From contig NZ_CP107835.1 in NCBI RefSeq assembly GCF_036346595.1, positions 232,757 through 296,756 on the forward strand: a stretch of 64,000 nucleotides of DNA, in the 5' to 3' direction. Below, one piece after another: positions 36,447 through 44,495 of this stretch. The notes beneath the pieces are model-generated. The model did not search any database and was not told the DNA's origin. It worked only from the letters and a program-made list of their open reading frames with translations. Source of the stretch: Streptomyces sp. NBC_00525 (GTDB lineage: Bacteria > Actinomycetota > Actinomycetes > Streptomycetales > Streptomycetaceae). The translations under genes and the position numbers were made by a program. Every line of letters starts with the position of its first letter. Position 1 is the first letter of the stretch.

Positions 36447-36986
36447 ATGCGGTATCCACAAGGGGGCGGGCTGACCGCCGAACGGCAGCGGTTCCGCGAG
36501 GAGTTACGGCTCAAGGCGGCCGAGAGGTTCGCCCGGGGTGAGGCGAGTTCGGTGATCGCCAGGGACCTACGGGTCAGCGTCCGCTCGGTGCAGCGATGGC
36601 GGCAGATGTGGGACGAGGGCGGTCTGCGGGCTCTGCGATCACAGGGGCCGGCGTCGCTGCCGAGGCTGAGCGAGAAGCAGTTCGCCCAGCTGGAGGCGGA
36701 GCTTGCCAAGGGGCCTGCCGCGCACGGCTGGGAAGACCAACGCTGGTCCCTGAGCCGCGTGAAGACGGTGATCGGCCGGCGCTTCCACCTGACCTACACG
36801 ATCCAGGGCGTGCGCAAACTGCTGGTACGCAACGGCTGGTCCTGCCAGGTTCCGGCCCGCCGGGCGATCGAGCGGGGCGATGACGTGGTGGCCGGGTGGG
36901 TCAAGGAGGTGGGGTCGTGCGCGGAAGGCTCGCGGCGGCCCGTGGAGCCTGGCTCGTCTTCGAAGGCGAAGCCGGATTCTCCATGA
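36447..36986 (+). CDS. IS630 transposase, first frame (DNA-binding part)
   Basis: About 179 residues: helix-turn-helix (SVIARDLRVSVRSVQRWRQM) followed by a second winged-helix region (VKTVIGRRFHLTYTIQGVRK). It ends shortly after the overlap with the second frame at 36896-36986; in Streptomyces IS630 elements the full enzyme is thought to be made by a frameshift in this overlap. Confidence 0.85.
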   Translation: MRYPQGGGLTAERQRFREELRLKAAERFARGEASSVIARDLRVSVRSVQRWRQMWDEGGLRALRSQGPASLPRLSEKQFAQLEAELAKGPAAHGWEDQRWSLSRVKTVIGRRFHLTYTIQGVRKLLVRNGWSCQVPARRAIERGDDVVAGWVKEVGSCAEGSRRPVEPGSSSKAKPDSP

Positions 36987-37501
36987 CGCCGCCGCATGCC
37001 AGGACTTGGTCACAGCGCGGCCGTACCCCCGTGGTGCGGGTCCGCAGGCGGGTGTCCATCGCGGCGCTGACCTGCTACAAACCCGGCCACCGCTCAAGGC
37101 TGATCTACCGGCCACGCCGGGACGACGGCCGACGTGACGGGCGCAAGAGCTTTTCCTGGCGCGACTACCGGGACCTGCTGATCGCAGCCCACCAGCAGCT
37201 CGGCGGCCCGATCGTGCTCGTCTGGGACAACCTCAACGTCCACAAAGCCGCCGGCCTGAGAGAGTTCGCCGAAGCCCGAGACTGGCTGACCATCTACTAC
37301 CTGCCGCCCTACGCACCCGACCTCAACCCCGTCGAGGGCATCTGGTCCCTCCTGTGGCGCGGCTGGCTCTCCAACGTTGCCTTCCATACCCCTGAACACC
37401 TCGTCCAGACCGTCCGACACGGCCTACGGCACATCCCGTACCGCAGTCACCTCATAGACGGCTGCCTCACCGAGACCGGCCTGACCATCCGACCTGCCTG
37501 A
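36896..37501 (+). CDS. IS630 transposase, second frame (DDE catalytic part)
   Basis: The RNase-H-like catalytic domain. Expected DDE residues: the first site reads VFEGEAGFS where family members have EDE, so the first Asp appears to be Gly; the second (LVWDNLNVH) and third (LNPVEGIW) are present. The element may therefore be catalytically dead. Needs -1 frameshifting from the first frame for a full-length product. Confidence 0.85.
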   Translation: MGQGGGVVRGRLAAARGAWLVFEGEAGFSMTPPHARTWSQRGRTPVVRVRRRVSIAALTCYKPGHRSRLIYRPRRDDGRRDGRKSFSWRDYRDLLIAAHQQLGGPIVLVWDNLNVHKAAGLREFAEARDWLTIYYLPPYAPDLNPVEGIWSLLWRGWLSNVAFHTPEHLVQTVRHGLRHIPYRSHLIDGCLTETGLTIRPA

Positions 37502-37537
37502 TCAGCAGCACGACATCCCGAGTTCAACCTCAGTAAC

Positions 37538-37809
37538 CCCAGCTCACACACCGGGACCACCAGGGTCTGACCACCCGCTCGACTTCTCAGCAAACCCACA
37601 ACACCCCAGACCAGCCACCCCGCCCTACACCAACAAACCCCCACCGAGCGTTACCTGCGGAGGTTCCTGAGCCGCCCGGCCCCAGAGGCCGGGCGGCGGA
37701 ACCCGCCACGAAGGCCGACGCCTGCTGGTGGACCTCAGCCACCTTATATCTACGCAGATCAAGAGCCCGCAGGCGCCGACTGTGGCGAACCGGAACTGCG
37801 CGAATTCGT
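37538..37809. other. non-coding gap with hairpin
   Basis: No gene seen. A stem of 11 bp (37671-37681 with 37687-37697, loop CCAGA) is extended by GGTTCC/GGAACC with a three-base bulge. It may terminate the minus-strand secreted-protein gene upstream or be IS-associated debris. Confidence 0.5.
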
Positions 37810-38142
37810 TCAGTCAAACTCTTTGAGCGCGTATTCCTCGTGAATAGAACTACAAACGGGCGAATTTCCGTCGATAGGCTGAAATACCTTTGCGCAATTC
37901 CGATCAACGATACGCATCTCATCATCCTCACCCGTGTTGCCGACGCGTAAGCAAGAATAAGAGATGCGACCGTAGTGTTTCACGTCGAATTTTCCCAGCA
38001 GTTGGCATTTACTATAAGACATGTTATATCCTGCGGTCCACCACACGTGTGCTGCTGCAGGCGGCGCAGATAGAGATGCTGTGCCGCAGATAATCGTTGC
38101 AGCAATACCGATCCTTGCCATTACGGTACGCAACCGCTTCAT
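37810..38142 (-). CDS. small secreted protein, lower GC
   Basis: A 110-residue protein with a Sec signal (about 1-31, IGIAATIICGTASLSAPPAA) and a mature part with four cysteines and many aromatic residues (WWTAGYNMSYSKCQLLGKFD). ATG at 38142 follows GAGGAG. Base composition is clearly less GC-rich than the neighbours, with codons such as ATA, AAT and TTT, pointing to recent transfer. Function unknown; two disulfides are possible. Confidence 0.75.
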   Translation of the reverse strand: MKRLRTVMARIGIAATIICGTASLSAPPAAAHVWWTAGYNMSYSKCQLLGKFDVKHYGRISYSCLRVGNTGEDDEMRIVDRNCAKVFQPIDGNSPVCSSIHEEYALKEFD

Positions 38143-38330
38143 ACGGTTCTCCTCATCGCTGTGTTGGGCCGCCAACCCCTGATGGTTCTCTGCAAGCCCT
38201 TAGCAAGGGTAGGTGGATCGCACCTTCGGCGTCGTTGTCGATCGCGGCAGGCAGGTCGAACTCGCAGGTTCGTTTCAGCAGGCGCAGCCCGCGCCGCCGT
38301 CGATGTCAGCACTAATCTGACCATGGAGCG

Positions 38331-38530
38331 CTAAACGAACGATAAACAGCAGGCTACTGAGATCATCCCGATCGCCGCGCCGAGCCCGAGCGGCTCGCGC
38401 CCGTCGCACCGGACGACGATGGTGGTGCGCCGCTTCGGCTTCTTGGTGGTGGCGCCATTCTTCCTCGCCGCCTCCCGGCCGCGACCAGCGCCTGGCGCGG
38501 GAGGTCAACGCCGCTCAGCTCGCCGGTCAT
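38331..38530 (-). pseudogene. truncated, frameshifted DciA (DUF721)-like gene
   Basis: ATG at 38530 overlaps the stop of the Rep-like gene (ATGA). It begins MTGELSGVDLPRQALVAA; loss of one C near 38483 breaks the frame, after which the true frame reads ARKNGATTKKPKRRTT and DGREPLGLGAAIGM, the N-terminus of Streptomyces DUF721 proteins. The sequence then leaves the family and stops at 38331. DciA-like proteins load the replicative helicase, so the pair Rep-DciA looks like a plasmid replication module; this copy is dead. Confidence 0.7.
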
Positions 38531-40581
38531 GCGATCACCGTCCCGGTGGCGTCGCCGTCCAGCGGGCGTGCGGCGAGCTCGGGCAGCCGTTCCATCCAGG
38601 GCACGGCCGCGGTCTGCTCGGTGCGGGTGGGGGCCTGCTCGCGCAGCTGCTTCAGCCGCGAGGCCAGTAGGTACTGGGCGATGCGCTGTCTGGCTTCGTC
38701 GGCGGCCTCCGTCGCGGCGGCGATGGCGTCCGCGCCGTGCGGGTTGTGCCGGAACCAGCGCCGTTTCTGCTCGGTCCGGTATGCCCGGCTTGCTTCCGCT
38801 TCAGCTTCCTGGGTCCGCCCGAGGCGCCCCAGAGCGCTGGCCTGGTACTCCGGCAGTGCCGCCTGGACGGTCTGGAGCGCGGTGAAAGCGAGCACGGAGG
38901 CCGCACCGGCCGGGTCCTGGTCCAGCTCGCTGGGCTTTACCATCGCCATGAACTCGCCCTGAGCCGTCGCGACGTCAGCCACGAGGGAGTCCCGAACGTG
39001 GTTGCTGACGGCCGCGACATCGGCCGGGTCGGTGAGGTCGGCCGACCAGGTCGCGGCGACCAGCCCGGCCTCCACGACCAGGGCTTCGGTTCGCCGCCTG
39101 TAGCCGCACGCCTCGCACAGCCCGGCAGCACGCTGCTGCCCGCAGTCTTCGCACGCCAGCTCCTGGCGCACCGCGTCGCCGACCGCCGCAGCCGCGCGCT
39201 TCGCCTCCGCACGCTGTGCTGCCGCCGCCCGGGCCGCAGCCCGGCGGGCCTGCTGCTCGCGGGCTTCCTCCCGGCGCCGGGCAAGGTCCTTCGCCTCGGC
39301 AGCGGTGTGCTCGCGCAGCCGCTCCTTGAGGACGCGGCGGCGCTCATCGTCGGCCAGACCGGGCAGCTCCCGGTCGATCTCCGTGCTGATCCGTGCCCGA
39401 CGGGCCCGGCGGGTGTGGAGCACGTTGGCGCAGTTGTCACAGGCAGCCCCGGTGTCGATGCGGACGCCGTTGTCGCAGCGCCGGTCCGTGCACGAGGGTC
39501 GCTGGACCAGGCCCCGCCGGATCAGCCAGCCGTACGGGCCAGTGACCATCGCCTCGCCGCCGGTCTCCGCCAGGCGGTCGGTGAGCCGGTCGGCCAGCAG
39601 CCGCGGCGCACCGCCCGGCAGCGCCAGCAGGCCTTCCAGGTGGGCGAGCTCTGTCTTGGCGGCGGCCTCCACCTGGTTCTGCTGCCAGCCGGACAGCCGC
39701 TTCCACAGCCAGGAGACCGGCGCCAGTGCTACCCGCAGACGAAGATCAGCTGGGAGGTCCACCCTCCGCTGCCGCTGCGCTTCTTCCCACCCCGCGGCCT
39801 TCGGCCAGCCACCGGCATCAGCTCCGGCAGTGCGCCGCCCATCCTGTTCAACCGGGGACTCCTTCGGCTGTTCCCCGCGAAGCGGGCCGCGCTCAGCCAC
39901 CGGCGACCCGATCCCGGCAACGTCGCCTTCGCCGTCGGCGGCACGGTCCTCGCCCGTGCACGCGCGCTCCGGCCGACGGCCAACAGCCCCACGGCCTTCG
40001 CCGGAAAAGCCACCACAGAGCGAGAGATCAACAGCCTCAGTACCCAGGTGAGGGTGGTCAGTGTGAAGGGCTGCCGCAACGTCGGGCTCTGCAACACCCG
40101 GCTCATCTGTCACATGCGAGCCGTTGACCTGCGGTTCGGTCTCCGTCTCCGGCGCCTCACCAGGCCCTGCCGCATCGTCGGGGTCTGAAAACTCGGGCTT
40201 CCGGGCTTCCGCACGGTCCTCCCGGACGTCGTCGGCGACCGTATGGCCGTGCGCGGCGGCGACCGCCGGCACCACCAGCCGCGACCGGTTCGGCATCCCC
40301 GAGCCCGTCTTCAGCCGCGCCCGCAGCACCAGCTCCCGGTCCTCCAGGTGCTCCAGCACCCGCTTCCCCGCCGACGCCGTGCAGCCCAGCGGCCGGGCCA
40401 CCGTCGCCGCGGCCCGGCCGCGCCTGGAGTCCACGCTCCCGCCGCACAGCCGTACCCGGCCGTTCTCCCGCGCCTCCAGCACCAGCAGTAGCAGCGCGAG
40501 CTGGTCGTGGTGCAGGATTTCGAGGACCCCAAGGATGTGCTGGTTGCCACGCAGGAGGCGGAGCATCTCGGAGATGTGCAC
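38527..40581 (-). CDS. plasmid Rep-like zinc-ribbon/winged-helix protein, recombined N-terminus
   Basis: A 684-residue open frame. From about residue 30 it has a winged-helix-type region (VEHLEDRELVLR style helices), a disordered acidic linker, a conserved core from about 240 (LPADLRLRVALAPVSWLWKR), two Cys4 zinc ribbons (CTDRRCD...CDNC near 360-385; CEDCG...CEACG near 475-495) and a coiled coil between them. This protein occurs widely in Streptomyces next to a DUF721 gene and is probably a replication initiator. Its first 30 or so residues (GDTVHISEMLRLLRGNQHIL) belong to a serine recombinase, so the true start was replaced by recombination. May be non-functional. Confidence 0.7.
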   Translation of the reverse strand: MHISEMLRLLRGNQHILGVLEILHHDQLALLLLVLEARENGRVRLCGGSVDSRRGRAAATVARPLGCTASAGKRVLEHLEDRELVLRARLKTGSGMPNRSRLVVPAVAAAHGHTVADDVREDRAEARKPEFSDPDDAAGPGEAPETETEPQVNGSHVTDEPGVAEPDVAAALHTDHPHLGTEAVDLSLCGGFSGEGRGAVGRRPERACTGEDRAADGEGDVAGIGSPVAERGPLRGEQPKESPVEQDGRRTAGADAGGWPKAAGWEEAQRQRRVDLPADLRLRVALAPVSWLWKRLSGWQQNQVEAAAKTELAHLEGLLALPGGAPRLLADRLTDRLAETGGEAMVTGPYGWLIRRGLVQRPSCTDRRCDNGVRIDTGAACDNCANVLHTRRARRARISTEIDRELPGLADDERRRVLKERLREHTAAEAKDLARRREEAREQQARRAAARAAAAQRAEAKRAAAAVGDAVRQELACEDCGQQRAAGLCEACGYRRRTEALVVEAGLVAATWSADLTDPADVAAVSNHVRDSLVADVATAQGEFMAMVKPSELDQDPAGAASVLAFTALQTVQAALPEYQASALGRLGRTQEAEAEASRAYRTEQKRRWFRHNPHGADAIAAATEAADEARQRIAQYLLASRLKQLREQAPTRTEQTAAVPWMERLPELAARPLDGDATGTVIA

Positions 40582-40724
40582 CGTGTCGCCCGGTCGCGCG
40601 CGTAGGTCAGCAGTTCGCCGAACTCCGGCCGCTGGAGCGGGTGAAGGCGGCTGGAGGTGCCCAGGCCCTCCTCGAAGGGGATCGGGTCTTTGATCCCCGC
40701 CTCGGCCAGGACTAGGCTGCCGTC
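40487..40724 (-). pseudogene. serine recombinase N-terminal fragment fused to Rep
   Basis: Upstream of the Rep-like frame the minus strand reads LVLAEAGIKDPIPFEEGLGT and LQRPEFGELLTYAR in one frame, then, after a two-base slip at GCGCGCGA, RPGDTVHISEMLRLLRGNQH in the Rep frame. Together this is the N-terminal half of a small serine recombinase (RPEFGELLTYARPGDTV pattern). Another recombinase wreck lies at 29567-30262 beside the other DciA remnant. Confidence 0.6.
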
Positions 40725-40764
40725 GGTCCCCGGAATCGCTGGGTTTATTGGACGCCCGTCGCTC

Positions 40765-40787
40765 CTGTCGTCATCGTTTGACGACAG
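40765..40787. repeat. 9-bp inverted repeat
   Basis: CTGTCGTCA (40765-40773) and TGACGACAG (40779-40787) with loop TCGTT, about 65 bp before the HEPN-like gene. Operator or terminator; it cannot be told which. Confidence 0.45.
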
Positions 40788-40851
40788 ACAGCCCGAGCGT
40801 CACCCGGGACCGGGGAAAGTAGGCCGCGCGTTGAACTGTCAGCATCAGGGC

Positions 40852-41505
40852 ATGACCAGAAGAAACACCACTGTACCCGCAGCCGGGCCAGAGCCCCGCC
40901 ACGATGTCGATCTCGCCCAGGTGATGTTCCGTAAGGCCGACCTCGAGAGCCAACGGGCCGCCGTGTACGCCGAGCAGGTCGAGCAGGAGCACGCTGCTGG
41001 CCTCAGCGGTCTGGAACGTCGGGCCCGGGAGCGCGACGCGGTGATTTCCACGGTGGTCCTTGTTCAGGCGTCCGTGGAGGCGTTCATCAACTGGACGCAC
41101 ATCCAGGCCGGACAAACCGTGACCAGCATGAAGTTTAAGGAGCGGGCCGAGGCTGTCACCGCGTCGGTGGCGATCCTCGACCCGGCGGCCGAGGTCTTCG
41201 CGTGGAGCGAGGCCGAGAACGACTTCTTCACTGAGCTGACCAAGTGGCGCAACTTCCTGGGCCACTCCTCGCCGAGTTCACGTGACTGGCTTCGGGATCT
41301 GCTCGTGTCGCGTGGCGAGGTGCCCGATGGGGCCAGTGACTCGCAGATGGTGGAGCTGCTGACCGCACCGCTGGCGGCGAGATTCGTTGACACCGCGCGC
41401 ACGCTGATGGCCCGAGCTGCCGGGGCGACCGGCACCAGCGCCCCGTTCAGTGACGGCGCGTGGCACGCTCCCGACGAGCTTGCCGAGCCGCTTCCGCTCC
41501 AGTGA
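40852..41505 (+). CDS. HEPN-like protein, unknown
   Basis: A 217-residue all-helical protein. KWRNFLGHSS around residues 133-142 fits the R-x4-H motif of HEPN nucleases and antitoxin-linked toxins, and SVEAFINWTHIQ earlier resembles HEPN helix 1. HEPN proteins cut RNA in toxin-antitoxin and phage-defence systems. No MNT-type partner is adjacent, which weakens the idea. ATG 40852. Confidence 0.6.
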   Translation: MTRRNTTVPAAGPEPRHDVDLAQVMFRKADLESQRAAVYAEQVEQEHAAGLSGLERRARERDAVISTVVLVQASVEAFINWTHIQAGQTVTSMKFKERAEAVTASVAILDPAAEVFAWSEAENDFFTELTKWRNFLGHSSPSSRDWLRDLLVSRGEVPDGASDSQMVELLTAPLAARFVDTARTLMARAAGATGTSAPFSDGAWHAPDELAEPLPLQ

Positions 41506-41665
41506 TCGCCCGGATGCTCGGCTTCAACGATGACCACGCCGCCCGAATCGCCGAAGAAACCGGAGGTACCTGGCGTCGCTATGCCCCAGGTGACCACTCA
41601 GGGTGACACCAGGCCCGAACTCACCACACGAGTTGCTGCGTCTCGTAACTGCAGCGCTGATGTTC

Positions 41666-41669
41666 CTAG
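41666..41669. repeat. target-site duplication CTAG (left copy)
   Basis: CTAG at 41666-41669 is repeated at 42861-42864 on the other side of the element; four-base CTAG-type duplication is what IS5-group elements make. Confidence 0.8.
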
Positions 41670-41722
41670 GAGCTGTCCGGCCGATCATGTGACTGACTCA
41701 GCCCTGGCTCGTTGGTCACGGC

Positions 41723-42570
41723 ATGGGGCGAGACTCACGTGGTGATTTATCGGATGCCGAGTGGGAGCGACTCCTGCCATTCCTGCCGGTCAGCAACGGT
41801 CGCTGTGGGCGATGGCGGGATCACCGGCAGGTGATCGACGGGATTCTGCACCGGGTGCGGACCGGGGTGCAGTGGCGTGATCTTCCCGAGCGATTTGGGC
41901 CGTGGAAGACCTACGAACGCCACCGGCTCCGGTCGGCGGACGGCACCTGGGAGAACCTGCTGCAGCGGGTCCAGGCTGCAGCGGATGCGGCGGGTGACCT
42001 CAACTGGGACGTCTCGGTCGACTCGACCAGCGTGCGCGCTCACCAGCACGCTGCAGGCGCCCGCAAGCAGCCACCACCCGAACTGCCTACCTCAAAAGGG
42101 GACGAAGGAGCGGAACACCAGCCCGAACCCTTGTGGCAGAGCCTCGTCGACCGGTTGGTGGAGGTGGTGCAGGAAGCGAGGGACTGGGCCGCTCGCGGGG
42201 CGGCTTCACCAGCAAGATCCACCTGAGCGCCGACGGACATTGCCGCCCGCTGTCCCTTCTCGTCACCGCCGGCCAGCGAGGCGACAGCCCCCAGTTCATG
42301 CCAGTTCTGGAGAAGATCCGCGTCCCCCGCCTCGGACCGGGCAGGCCCCGCAAGAAGCCCGACAGCCGGGCCGCCCGCCTGCGTAAAGGCTCACGCGGCG
42401 GACGGCCGCCCGGCTTCGACAAAGACCGCTACAAGAAGCGCAACACCGTCGAACGGGCAATCAATAAGCTCAAGAACCACCGAGCCGTGGCCACACGCTA
42501 CGACAAGCGCGGTTACGTCTTCCTCGGCACAGTCACCGCGGCTGCCCTCGTCATCTGGCTACGGACCTAA
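41723..42570 (+). pseudogene. IS5-family transposase with internal deletion
   Basis: First frame (41723-42226) has the N-terminal domain LSDAEWERLLPFLP and the first catalytic Asp in [14 protein letters not shown]. The second frame (42133-42570) resumes with [13 protein letters not shown] and ends [20 protein letters not shown], which holds the catalytic Glu. The segment that should carry the second Asp (ADKAYSS...) is missing between RPRKKPDS and [12 protein letters not shown], so the enzyme is dead even if frameshifting joins the frames. Confidence 0.85.
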
Positions 42571-42577
42571 AGCCGCG

Positions 42578-42793
42578 TCACAGTGCGAACGGTTGGTAAG
42601 CCAGGGCTCGGTCAACCACCTCTGCGGCGGTCGGCTCCTGCCTGCCCTTGGGCCAGAAGATCAAATCGGATACGTAGCCGGTCGGGCAGGCGAGAGCACT
42701 GTCGAGCTGATCCAGGACCTCTGCCATCTCCTCCTCGTCGTACTCAACATCCATGACCTTCTGTACCAGCGTGATCGCTGTCTCGCGGGTCAT
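42578..42793 (-). CDS. colicin/pyocin-immunity-like protein inside IS
   Basis: A 71-residue protein, 55 of 71 residues identical to the one at 15089-15304, with the same YVSDLIFWP motif of DNase-colicin immunity proteins. It converges on the transposase gene (7 bp between stops) and starts 46 bp inside the right terminal repeat, so it is cargo of the IS. It appears intact. The likely role is to neutralise a DNase bacteriocin; the toxin is not in the window. Confidence 0.78.
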   Translation of the reverse strand: MTRETAITLVQKVMDVEYDEEEMAEVLDQLDSALACPTGYVSDLIFWPKGRQEPTAAEVVDRALAYQPFAL

Positions 42794-43267
42794 CCGCAAC
42801 TGCACCCACCCTTCATGAGCAGCAGCACCATACGCAAAGACATGATCGGCCGGACATGCCCTAGTCGCCTGACCACGAGAAAGCGCAGCCGCACCGTGCC
42901 CTTCTTCACCCACGTCCAGACCGCAGACGAAGCCCAGGCCCTGATCGCAGATCTCGCAGGCACGGGCCTGCGCCGTCTCGACGCGCTTGGCCGTCACCTC
43001 GGCCCCGTCCGACTCGGCCTCGATCTAGAGCACAATGAGATCTGGTGGGCCGCGCCCGACCGTGAGGCATGGGCTGTGGAGTCGACGACACCAGGCCAGT
43101 TTCTCGATCTCATCAGCGAGCGTGCTGATCCAGCCTGGGCTGATGAACCCCTGGCGCGTGCCGATTACCAGCGTATCCTCGACACGCTCATCCCCTCTGC
43201 AGGATCCACACGGCAGGCGGGGCGGCTCGGGCGCCAGGCGGGACGGCTGAGGACGCCGCTGCCCTGG

Positions 43268-43402
43268 TCACCGCGCGTCATCGTCAGGGCCTCCTCCCTG
43301 TCGGCGGCGCAGCACCTCCCAGGCTGAGTTCACCGTACGGGCCGCCTCGGCCAGAACACCAGCCTCCTCCTGGGCCACCGCTCTCTGGCTGTCAGTCTTC
43401 AT
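43268..43402 (-). CDS. small protein overlapping previous gene
   Basis: A 44-residue helical protein (AVAQEEAGVLAEAARTVNSA). Its ATG overlaps the end of the upstream gene by 11 bases, a sign of translational coupling. Unknown function. Confidence 0.5.
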   Translation of the reverse strand: MKTDSQRAVAQEEAGVLAEAARTVNSAWEVLRRRQGGGPDDDAR

Positions 43403-43673
43403 CGGTAGCTGCCTGTTCCTCGGTCTTGGCTTCTTCCACCATCCGTTCGATTTCCGTGTCAACTCGACGCAGCTCGTCTACAACCAGGCCCCATGCCCGG
43501 CCGTGCAGTTCTTCTGGCACCTCGTCTTGGATGAACTGCGACAGCCGGTCTATCTGCATTTCAGCGTCGTACTCGCTCGCGGTCGTCGGTGAGGTCGCCA
43601 CGGCCCACGCGAACCGGCCGACCGCCGCGACCCCGCGGGCGATACCGCCGAGCACCGTCCCGAAATCCGGCAC
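43392..43673 (-). CDS. small helical protein
   Basis: A 93-residue protein from a GTG behind a very strong GGAGGAGGGG site. N-terminal glycine/alanine segment (DFGTVLGGIARGVAAVGRFAWAV) could be membrane-associated; then charged helices (LVVDELRRVDTEIERMVEEA). Pairs with the 44-residue gene downstream. It is divergent from the trypco2/trypsin-STAND genes 425 bp away. Confidence 0.6.
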   Translation of the reverse strand: MPDFGTVLGGIARGVAAVGRFAWAVATSPTTASEYDAEMQIDRLSQFIQDEVPEELHGRAWGLVVDELRRVDTEIERMVEEAKTEEQAATDED

Positions 43674-44098
43674 TGTCCCCTCCTCCACCCTCAGCAGTCT
43701 GTCGATTCTGGCTGTGGGGCTCAGTGCAGCCCCAACCATCTCAAGCGGATGGTGACGGACACCTGGCCTGGAAGTCACTCAGCAGCCTGCAAAGTTTTCT
43801 GCTTTGCGGCCTCCTCCAGACTTTGGCAGGCGGGAGCGCTACCAGAGATGAGGCTGGCGAGTTTAGTGACGGGGGGTGGGCCTGACTGGACACACCTGGG
43901 CCGTACGGCGCTACAGATTCTTCCCTGCTGCGAACTGTGCCTTCCCAGTACATTCCAGACTGACGTCCCGTACCATGGCGAAGCAGCCTCGGTGGTGTGG
44001 TCTGGGTGCGTTTCCCATGCGCAGGCGAGGTGCCGTCAGGAAAGCTGCGCTTCAGGCCGGTCGAGCACACTGCCCGCAGGGGTGTTGGAGGGGGAATC
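43674..44098. other. intergenic region before trypco2 gene
   Basis: 425 bp with no convincing gene. Lower GC than the flanks. Must contain divergent promoters for the small-gene pair and the trypco2/STAND unit; no clear operator identified. Confidence 0.5.
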
Positions 44099-44452
44099 GT
44101 GGCAAAGGTGACGCTGTCCGAGGCGCTGGCAGAACTCCGCGAAGAGCTGTACAAAGCCGCTGATACCGGTGGCAACGAGCAGTTCAGGTTCGAGGTCGAG
44201 CAGGCCGAACTCTGTCTTGAGGTCGAGTTCCGCAAGGACGGCAACGGCAAGGTCAACGTCGAAGTCGGCGCCTTCGGCACCAAGAGTGCAGTGGAGGCCG
44301 GAGGTGGGGGTGGGAGCACGCAGCGGCAGACGTTGACGTTGACGCTGAACGTCCGCGACGAGGCCCTGGGCGGACAGCCCGCCCGCATCCGCAGGCACGA
44401 GACGCCTGGCGGGGAGCCGAGGGCTGATGTCCCGCCTGGCGGCGACGCCTGA
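44099..44452 (+). CDS. trypco2 (trypsin-co-occurring domain 2) protein
   Basis: A 117-residue protein. The layout, an N-terminal helix (VTLSEALAELREELYKAADT) then a beta-meander (FRFEVEQAELCLEVEF, KVNVEVGAFG, TLTLTLNV), matches the trypco2 domain described as a companion of trypsin-like peptidases in actinobacterial NTP-dependent conflict systems. GTG with GGAGGGGG four bases upstream. The next gene, 43 bp on, has exactly the expected trypsin-NTPase structure, so the two form a unit. It may sense an invader or hold the protease inactive; that is inference. Confidence 0.8.
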   Translation: MAKVTLSEALAELREELYKAADTGGNEQFRFEVEQAELCLEVEFRKDGNGKVNVEVGAFGTKSAVEAGGGGGSTQRQTLTLTLNVRDEALGGQPARIRRHETPGGEPRADVPPGGDA

Positions 44453-44495
44453 GTAGTTACAAACGTGGAGGCGCGGGCGTAGCGGGAGAACGACA

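Larger units (their letters stand above)
36379..37537 (+). mobile_element. IS630-family insertion sequence
   Basis: A 1159-bp element bounded by perfect 19-bp terminal inverted repeats, 36379-36397 (GTTACTGAGGTTGAACTCG) and 37519-37537. TA, the IS630 target, lies directly left of the element (36377-36378) but not right of it, where CCCC follows, so a deletion or rearrangement probably removed the right flank. It carries two overlapping transposase frames. Confidence 0.9.
41670..42860 (+). mobile_element. IS5-type element carrying an immunity-like gene
   Basis: A 1191-bp element between CTAG duplications. Terminal inverted repeats share a perfect 17-base core (41674-41690, TGTCCGGCCGATCATGT; complement at 42840-42856) and a near-match to the outer ends. 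Contents: a damaged two-frame transposase and, on the minus strand, a complete colicin-immunity-like gene between the transposase and the right repeat. The element would need a helper transposase to move. Confidence 0.85.
41530..43327 (+). pseudogene. gene split by IS5-type insertion
   Basis: Left part 41530-41669 encodes MTTPPESPKKPEVPGVAMPQ... to ADVP; right part 42865-43327 encodes RLTTRKRSRTVPFFTHVQTA ... to the TGA. Removing the element and one CTAG joins them in the same frame as ADVP-S-RLTT, giving a single 200-residue protein. The right part contains a compact domain (LRRLDALGRHLGPVRLGLDL, EIWWAAPDREAWAVES) of unknown function. This shows the insertion is fairly recent. Confidence 0.75.
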
